Assembly (NCBI GenBank): GCA_964625835.1
Contig: CAZVES010000029.1
Span: 1-21,215, forward strand
Direction: 5' to 3'
Source: UBA5336 sp964625835
GTDB taxonomy: Bacteria > Pseudomonadota > Alphaproteobacteria > Caulobacterales > Hyphomonadaceae
Length of the DNA: 21,215 nt
Shown here: positions 16,721 through 21,215 of the stretch, piece after piece
How the letters are laid out: the number at the start of each line of letters is the position of its first letter
How positions within the stretch are numbered: the stretch's first letter is position 1
Position numbers and translations under genes: made by a program
The notes under the pieces: model-generated
Database searches by the model: none
Seen by the model: the letters and a program-made list of their open reading frames with translations, nothing else
What the model was told of the DNA's origin: nothing

Positions 16721-17493
16721 CGCCGCACACCGGGCGTTTCCATCTCCAGTCCGGAGGCGCGCACAGCCAGATAGTATTCCAGCGCCACATAGGCGTCCGA
16801 GCCGGGCTCCATCGGGCGAGCGCGCACACCGGCGTCGCAATCGTGAAACCTGCGATGGAGCGAACCCAGCGTCTGCCATTCCAGCCTGTAGGCCGGAAAG
16901 GCGTTGCCATGGCCCTGGCTAATTGTATCCCCGCGCAGCTTCCTGCCCCAATTGTCATCATGGCAGTTGGCGCAGGACAGGTTGAACTGGCCGCGTCGGG
17001 TCTGAAAGTAATCCGCCCCCATCTGGAGGGCCTCTCGCGTGGCCGGCATGACTTCCACCTTCACGGGCGCCCCACGCGACAGGCTCGCGACATAGGCCGT
17101 AAGGGACAGGAGGTCCTCGGTTTCATAGGCCAGTCGGGGCCGTTCCTGGTGGCGGACGCGGCAGGCGTTGATGCGGCCCTCCAGATTGACCAGCGACGCG
17201 CTCTCCGGGTCCCATTTCGGGTGGGTCGCTGCCGCTCCCGCCAGGTCGCCCTCGCCATGGCATGCGCTGCAGGCCGCTGATTGTCCGTCAGAGGCACCAA
17301 ATAGCGCCGCCCCGCGATCGACCCAAAGGTATCCCGGATTGGCGAAGTCATCATCCTGCAGGGCGCGCGTCTCCTCGGTGAGGAATGCTCTGCCCGATTG
17401 CAGGGGCTCCGGTGTTTCAACGCGCGGCGGTTCGACCTCGCCGGCGCACCCGGCAAGCCAGGCCATCGCAAGAAATGCCGCAAGTGCCCTCAT
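16717..17493 (-). CDS. soxA: Sulfur-oxidation cytochrome SoxA (diheme)
   Basis: SoxA with SoxX forms a periplasmic cytochrome that oxidatively joins thiosulfate to the cysteine of SoxY. The 258-residue product starts at ATG 17493, overlapping the soxZ stop as ATGA. The signal sequence MRALAAFLAMAWLAGC ends in a lipobox (C16), so it may be membrane-anchored. Two heme motifs are present, CSACH (75-79) and CANCH (174-178). C111, in the conserved RINACR context, matches the distal ligand of the first heme. C219 in FHDCDAGVRA matches the active-site cysteine that carries the persulfide. The stretch DTISQGHGNAFPAYRLEWQT is strongly SoxA-specific. All key residues look intact. Confidence 0.96.
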   Translation of the reverse strand: MRALAAFLAMAWLAGCAGEVEPPRVETPEPLQSGRAFLTEETRALQDDDFANPGYLWVDRGAALFGASDGQSAACSACHGEGDLAGAAATHPKWDPESASLVNLEGRINACRVRHQERPRLAYETEDLLSLTAYVASLSRGAPVKVEVMPATREALQMGADYFQTRRGQFNLSCANCHDDNWGRKLRGDTISQGHGNAFPAYRLEWQTLGSLHRRFHDCDAGVRARPMEPGSDAYVALEYYLAVRASGLEMETPGVRR

Positions 17494-17810
17494 TCCACGG
17501 CAATGTCTGCGGTGTCTTCCCAGGTCTGGCCATCCTGGTCTGTCCACCTGAAGAGGAATGTTCCGCTTGCGGACGCGCGGGCATGGAACGTGATGAAAGG
17601 ATTGGCCGAAATCGCCGGAAAATAATCAGCGGCAAAGACGGTCTCGCCTTCGAACAGGCATTCGAACCGTGTGATGATATCCCGCGCGATCACCTCTCCC
17701 CGGTTGCCGCGCCTGAAGCCGCTTTCCATCGGATGCTGGATCAGCGCCTTGATTTCCAGCACCTCGCCGACGCGGGCCGTTTCAGGCACAGAGAGTCTGA
17801 TTGCTGCCAT
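17490..17810 (-). CDS. soxZ: SoxZ, partner of the SoxY carrier
   Basis: SoxZ forms the SoxYZ heterodimer that carries sulfur intermediates in the periplasm. The 106-residue product (MAAIRLSVPETARVGEVLEI) shows the family motifs IQHPMESGFRRGNRGEVIAR, then FEGETVFAADYFPAISANPF, and FRWTDQDGQTWEDTADIAV. There is no signal peptide, as expected, because SoxZ is exported with SoxY through its Tat signal. The AGGAG ribosome-binding site overlaps the soxY stop, with 12 bases between the genes. The 3' end overlaps soxA by four bases. Confidence 0.96.
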   Translation of the reverse strand: MAAIRLSVPETARVGEVLEIKALIQHPMESGFRRGNRGEVIARDIITRFECLFEGETVFAADYFPAISANPFITFHARASASGTFLFRWTDQDGQTWEDTADIAVE

Positions 17811-17822
17811 CGACGTGTCTCC

Positions 17823-18293
17823 TCAAAGCACCACGCAGGCCGCCAGCGTGACCACCGTCTCTGCTGAACCCGACCAGAGCGTGCCATCATTCATCTCGGC
17901 CACCGCAGCAATCGCCTGGGTGCCGCCGAGCCTGATGCGCGTGGCAACCCTGGCGCGCCCCGAATGCGGGCCGAGATGGTAGTGGGCAATGTCTGCCAGC
18001 GGATTACGCGGTGAGAACAGGGCCAGGCGCACAACATGGTCGTCCGGCGTCATCGGGCTGTCGACCTCGATCTCTATGGGCACGGAAAAACCGTTCTCTG
18101 AAATCGGCGGCAGGGTGACCGTCACCCGGCCCGGTCGAATGGCACGGGCACCAAACAGGGCTTCCTGGGCGGCCAGCATGTCCTCTGGCGCCGCCAGCGC
18201 CGGTCCTGACGGAATGGCAAGTGCGCCAAGCCCCGCCGTGGCGAGGATCACGGACCGCCGCGTGATTGCGGCGTGCTTTCCCGTTTCAGCCAT
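17823..18293 (-). CDS. soxY: SoxY sulfur carrier with non-canonical C-terminus
   Basis: SoxY covalently carries sulfur intermediates on a cysteine near its C-terminus. The 156-residue product starts at ATG 18293, overlapping soxX as ATGGCTGA, with a Tat signal (ITRRSVILATAGLGALA, R12-R13). The mature domain is typical: LPPISENGFSVPIEIEVDSP, MTPDDHVVRLALFSPRNPLA, AHYHLGPHSGRARVATRIRL and AVAEMNDGTLW. Known SoxY proteins end in G-G-C-G-G, a flexible arm that reaches partner enzymes. Here the last residues are VTLAACVVL: the cysteine (C153) is kept, but all four glycines are replaced (A, A, V, V) and a leucine is added. The DNA is clear and in frame to the TGA. The carrier may have changed partners or mobility. 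Confidence 0.94.
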   Translation of the reverse strand: MAETGKHAAITRRSVILATAGLGALAIPSGPALAAPEDMLAAQEALFGARAIRPGRVTVTLPPISENGFSVPIEIEVDSPMTPDDHVVRLALFSPRNPLADIAHYHLGPHSGRARVATRIRLGGTQAIAAVAEMNDGTLWSGSAETVVTLAACVVL

Positions 18294-18765
18294 CTTGCAC
18301 CTCCGCACCGGTTTGAAGGGACAGGAACGCCACGAGGTCTTCGATCTCCTGGCCCGAAAGGATCGGCTCGCCCTGATGGTCGGGATCGACCTGATGCAAT
18401 CCCAGTGTTCTGCCATATGATGGCATCACTGTACCCGGCCAAACAAGATGTGGCGCTGCGATCCTGAGCCGGATCTGCTGGCCGGAAAGCCGGCTGCCTA
18501 TCCCGTCGAGGGCGGGCCCGAGGTCGCCCTGAAACGGGGCGTCAACCGATGACAACTTGTGGCACAGGACGCAATGGCCGGCCTCACGGCTGGCGAAGAT
18601 GTCGGTGCCTCGGACTGGGTCACCGGGTCGCGCGTTCGGTGGGGGCGCCAGCCCGTCGCCCTCGACACCCCGGAACTCCTGCGTTTCCTCGCTGGCCTGG
18701 TCGCAAGCGGCCGCAAGCAGGCAGCAGACCAAGGCCAGGGGCAGGGCCATTGCACGGGCGTTCAA
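18286..18765 (-). CDS. soxX: Sulfur-oxidation cytochrome SoxX (monoheme)
   Basis: SoxX is the electron-accepting subunit of SoxAX. The 159-residue product has an N-terminal lipoprotein-like signal (MNARAMALPLALVCCLLAAA, then C21), a heme motif CVLCH (65-69) and a likely distal methionine M114 in GTVMPSYGRT. The C-terminal LSGQEIEDLVAFLSLQTG is typical of SoxX. The TTG at 18765 is preferred: it overlaps the fccB stop as TTGA, and GGAG lies eight bases upstream. The alternative ATG at 18750 is 24 bases from that site and would drop the positively charged residue of the signal. Confidence 0.94.
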   Translation of the reverse strand: MNARAMALPLALVCCLLAAACDQASEETQEFRGVEGDGLAPPPNARPGDPVRGTDIFASREAGHCVLCHKLSSVDAPFQGDLGPALDGIGSRLSGQQIRLRIAAPHLVWPGTVMPSYGRTLGLHQVDPDHQGEPILSGQEIEDLVAFLSLQTGAEVQDG

Positions 18766-20030
18766 CCAAATGTCTCCTGCGTTATCGCCGCAAACCAGTC
18801 TTGCGCCTGGCTGGCCTCCACTTCCCGCACAAGCCGCTCAGCGCCGACCGGCGTGGTGCCGCCTGCGCCTTCGATCTGCCGGAACGTGCCGCCCTCATTT
18901 GTATAGGCGCCTGCAATCGAAACCGCTTCGCCCGGCGCGACATAGGAATAACACGTGTTCACCAGTCGCGTCGGCTCAGCTTTAAGGCCAGCAAGCGCGC
19001 GGGTGATCTGAATGGCGCATATCTTTCCCTGAAGGTTGGCGGCAAAGGCTGACTTCGGCATCGGTGAGGCGATCGCGGCATCGCCGATCACATGTATGTC
19101 TGGCTGACGCGTTGATTCAAAGCTCACCGCATCAATCGGGCACCAGCCGGTCGCATCTGCCACACCGGCGCGTTCGGCAATACTTGCTGCTTTCTGGGGC
19201 GGAATGATGTTGGCCACATCAGCCTTGTGGGTTTCAAAATCGGTGTGCACGGTCATTGCCCCGGCATCCACACGCGACACGCGCCCGTCATTGAAGGCGC
19301 TGCGCCATTCCAGATGATCGGGGTAGTGCTCGGCCCAGGCTTCCTGGAACAACGGCATCTTCGAAAACGAGTCCTTGGCATCGAGGACCAGCAGTCTGGA
19401 GCGCGGCTTGCGGGTCTTCAGATAATGGGCAATCAGGCTGGCGCGCTCATAGGGGCCGGGCGGGCAGCGATAGGGCGCGGGCGGCACGGACATGACCACT
19501 GTTGCGCCATCCTCCATCGCCTCAAGCCTGCGCCGCAAAAGGTTGGCCTGGCTGGCCCCGTGCCAGGCGTGGGGCATCTTCTGGGCGGCGTCCGGGCCAT
19601 AACCCTCCAGCGCGTCCCAGCGCATCTCGACACCGGGTGACAGGATGAGCTTGTCATAGCCGATCCGCGCGTTGGAGCGGAGCCTCACAGTGCGCGAGCC
19701 CGGATCGATATCCTCGGCATAGTCTTTCAGGTGCGTCACGCCGGTCTGTTCGATGGCGTGGATGGGAAACACTTGCTGGCGGGCCGGGCGCAGGCCGGCG
19801 AGCACCAGATTGCTGAACGGGCAGGAGAAGTACTGCTCGCGCGGCTCAATCAGGGTGACCGACGCTGAAGGCAGGATGGCCTTGAGGGTCCGCGCCGCGC
19901 TCGCCCCGCCATAACCCCCGCCGATTATAACGACCCGACCGGCCCGGCGCGCATGGGCGAGGGGAGCGACCATCGCGGCAGATCCGAGCCCGGCCAGGAC
20001 TTGGCGGCGGGGCAGTCTCCAGCCCGTCAC
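18762..20030 (-). CDS. fccB: Flavocytochrome c sulfide dehydrogenase, flavoprotein subunit (FccB/SoxF)
   Basis: This is the FAD-containing periplasmic sulfide dehydrogenase subunit, which oxidises sulfide and passes electrons to a small cytochrome c. In Sox clusters it is called SoxF. The 422-residue product has a Tat signal (LPRRQVLAGLGSAAMVAPLA, R8-R9) and a dinucleotide-binding motif VVIIGGGYGG (33-42). C70 in YFSCPFSN matches the covalent FAD cysteine. The redox disulfide pair corresponds to C189 (YRCPPGPYERA) and C360 (VNTCYSY). The HVIGDAAIASPMPKS segment near residue 310 is typical. The GTG start at 20030 overlaps the cytochrome stop (GTGA), with AGGAG five bases upstream. All known key residues are kept. 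Confidence 0.94.
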   Translation of the reverse strand: MTGWRLPRRQVLAGLGSAAMVAPLAHARRAGRVVIIGGGYGGASAARTLKAILPSASVTLIEPREQYFSCPFSNLVLAGLRPARQQVFPIHAIEQTGVTHLKDYAEDIDPGSRTVRLRSNARIGYDKLILSPGVEMRWDALEGYGPDAAQKMPHAWHGASQANLLRRRLEAMEDGATVVMSVPPAPYRCPPGPYERASLIAHYLKTRKPRSRLLVLDAKDSFSKMPLFQEAWAEHYPDHLEWRSAFNDGRVSRVDAGAMTVHTDFETHKADVANIIPPQKAASIAERAGVADATGWCPIDAVSFESTRQPDIHVIGDAAIASPMPKSAFAANLQGKICAIQITRALAGLKAEPTRLVNTCYSYVAPGEAVSIAGAYTNEGGTFRQIEGAGGTTPVGAERLVREVEASQAQDWFAAITQETFG

Positions 20031-20371
20031 GATGACTCCTGGCCAAGATAGGCAGCGATCTCGCGGATCTGCTCATCGCTATAGCTGCGTGCAAGCCGGT
20101 GCATCACCGTCTCGCCATCGCCGGATTTGTAGGACAGGAGCCTCATTTCGAGAGACGCTGCGTCATAGCCTGCGAGGCTTGCGATCGCCTCGCCGCCATC
20201 CATGTGACACCCGCTGCATGACGCCGACAGAAGCGCTGCCTGGCCGGTCGCGGCGGTTTCGAATGTCGGCGCGGCGGCGGCGACTTTTCCGCCGGACACC
20301 GCACCCGCACAGCCACCCGGCAGCAAGACCGCCATCACCACCCAAGCAATATCTATTGCTTTCGACGTCAA
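20027..20371 (-). CDS. Small monoheme cytochrome c (FccA/SoxE-like)
   Basis: This is a 114-residue exported cytochrome with one heme motif, CSGCH (52-56), and a likely distal methionine M90 in GETVMHRLARSYSDEQ. The C-terminal helix IREIAAYLG is typical of class I small cytochromes. The signal segment is WVVMAVLLPGGC, with a possible but weak lipobox at C21. The TTG start at 20371 overlaps the molybdoenzyme stop (TTGA) and has a GAGG-like site upstream. It lies directly before fccB, so it is the natural electron acceptor of the sulfide dehydrogenase. Because IorB-type hydroxylases also use cytochromes, it could equally serve the upstream enzyme, or both. Confidence 0.88.
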   Translation of the reverse strand: MTSKAIDIAWVVMAVLLPGGCAGAVSGGKVAAAAPTFETAATGQAALLSASCSGCHMDGGEAIASLAGYDAASLEMRLLSYKSGDGETVMHRLARSYSDEQIREIAAYLGQESS

Positions 20372-21215
20372 GCGTCCCTCAGGTCCTGGTCGCCGATGGG
20401 CAGTTTGCGCACGCGTTTGCCCGTGGCGGCGTAGATGGCATTGAGCACGGCGGGTGGTGCCACGGCGATGGTGGGTTCGCCCACACCGCCCCAGAAGCCG
20501 CCAGAGGGCATCACGATGGTTTCCACTTCGGGCATTTCCGCCAGGGTGAGCGACCGGAAGGTGTGGAAATTGTCCTGCTGGACCTCGCCATCCTCGAAGG
20601 TGATCTCGCCATGGAGCATGGCCGAGAGGCCGTAGACGAAGGAGCCCTCCACCTGGGCCTCGATCTGTTGCGGATTGACCGCATGGCCGGGGTCGGTCGC
20701 AGCCACGATGCGCTCCATCTTCAAGCGTCCGTCATCGGTGACGCGGACCTCCGCGCAGGCGGCGGTGTAGGCGCCGAAGGAGTAGAAGGCACAAAGGCCC
20801 CTTGCCTTGCCGTCATCATTGCCCCAGCCCGACCGCTCGGCGGCGGCCTGGAGAACAGCGGTCATTTTCGGGCTCTCCTGGAGATGGGCGAGGCGAAACT
20901 CGAGCGGGTCGCGGCCCGCCGCATGGGCCAGCTCGTCCATGAAGCATTCCAGGTAGATCGCGTTCTGGTTCGCATTCACGCCGCGCCAGAAGCCGGGGCG
21001 CACGGGCGGGTTGCGCATGGCGTGGTCGATCAGGAGACTGGGGAAGCTGTGCTTGAGGGTCTGGTCTTCCACGCGCGGGTCCATGCCGGCCGGCAACAGG
21101 CCCTGGAACGTGGCAATGTCCATGCCGTTGAACAGCATCTGCGGCAGCAGGGCCGCCAGTATGGACTGGCCGGAAATGCGCATATGCAGCCCGGTGACAT
21201 TCCCGTCGCCATCCA
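20368..21215 (-). CDS. IorB-like molybdenum hydroxylase large subunit, C-terminal part (5' end beyond window)
   Basis: These are the last 282 codons of a molybdopterin-binding subunit of the xanthine oxidase family, closest by eye to isoquinoline 1-oxidoreductase beta subunit (IorB) and related aldehyde or N-heterocycle hydroxylases. Evidence: FWRGVNANQNAIYLECFMDE (substrate-pocket region), AAGRDPLEFRLAHL, DDGKARGLCAFYSFGAYTAA, MERIVAATDPGHAVNPQQIE with AQVEGSFVYGLSAMLHGEIT, and GVGEPTIAVAPPAVLNAIYA, in which the GVGE glutamate is the family's catalytic base. The frame is open to the window edge. The enzyme hydroxylates at carbon using water and needs MCD cofactor, which fits the XdhC-MocA and MoaA genes downstream. 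The substrate is unknown. The 3' end overlaps the cytochrome gene by four bases, so it heads or belongs to the sulfur operon. Confidence 0.9.
   Translation of the reverse strand, partial: DGDGNVTGLHMRISGQSILAALLPQMLFNGMDIATFQGLLPAGMDPRVEDQTLKHSFPSLLIDHAMRNPPVRPGFWRGVNANQNAIYLECFMDELAHAAGRDPLEFRLAHLQESPKMTAVLQAAAERSGWGNDDGKARGLCAFYSFGAYTAACAEVRVTDDGRLKMERIVAATDPGHAVNPQQIEAQVEGSFVYGLSAMLHGEITFEDGEVQQDNFHTFRSLTLAEMPEVETIVMPSGGFWGGVGEPTIAVAPPAVLNAIYAATGKRVRKLPIGDQDLRDA

Noticed and set aside
18294..18416. N-terminal extension of soxY from 18416
   Set aside because: The extension lies inside soxX and would place the Tat signal 50 residues into the protein.

Overview
The window looks like a GC-rich alphaproteobacterial chromosome, most likely of the Caulobacterales/Maricaulales/Hyphomonadaceae type. 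Four observations support this. The uvrA-ssb spacer carries a direct-repeat LexA box of the alphaproteobacterial form (GAAC-N7-GAAC). Several promoters fit the Caulobacter housekeeping pattern (TTGACGS-N10-14-GCTANAWC), best at ssb and tRNA-Lys. GyrA has the acidic insert usual in this class. The proteins read as alphaproteobacterial throughout. The assignment is by eye, without database searches.

Region 1 (1-10447) is core genome. uvrA (partial, minus) and ssb (plus) diverge from a shared SOS-type control region. A Tat-type kelch lipoprotein gene (minus) lies between ssb and gyrA. gyrA is followed by coaD, a periplasmic cyclophilin gene, queA and tgt, all on the plus strand and tightly packed, so this is probably one transcription unit. 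QueA and Tgt are the last and an earlier step of tRNA queuosine modification. The Tgt has lost two of its three expected zinc cysteines. A small lipoprotein gene converges on tgt.

Region 2 (10506-12960) starts at a tRNA-Lys(UUU) gene with its own promoter and looks like an eroded integration site. It holds a fragment of a tyrosine recombinase, other gene debris, a small coiled-coil ORF, an intact beta-propeller phytase lipoprotein gene, and the 3' end of a TonB-dependent receptor gene broken by two stop codons and a frameshift.

Region 3 (12990-21215, all minus) is the most interesting part. In transcription order it contains: the C-terminal part of an IorB-like molybdenum hydroxylase (xanthine oxidase family, running off the window), a small cytochrome c (fccA/soxE-like), fccB/soxF, soxX, soxY, soxZ, soxA, a minimal ModE-like regulator, an XdhC-MocA fusion, moaA, and a TauE/SafE-type permease. 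Nearly every junction from the molybdoenzyme to moaA overlaps by 4 or 8 bases or is 10-12 bases wide, which indicates one translationally coupled operon. It joins a partial Sox system to a molybdenum hydroxylase and its cofactor-maturation and regulatory genes. soxB and soxCD are not in the window. The SoxY carrier ends in A-A-C-V-V-L rather than the invariant G-G-C-G-G arm. My inference is an altered sulfur-oxidation module in which the molybdoenzyme takes part in substrate processing or electron transfer and the permease exports an oxidised sulfur product. The function is not proven from sequence.
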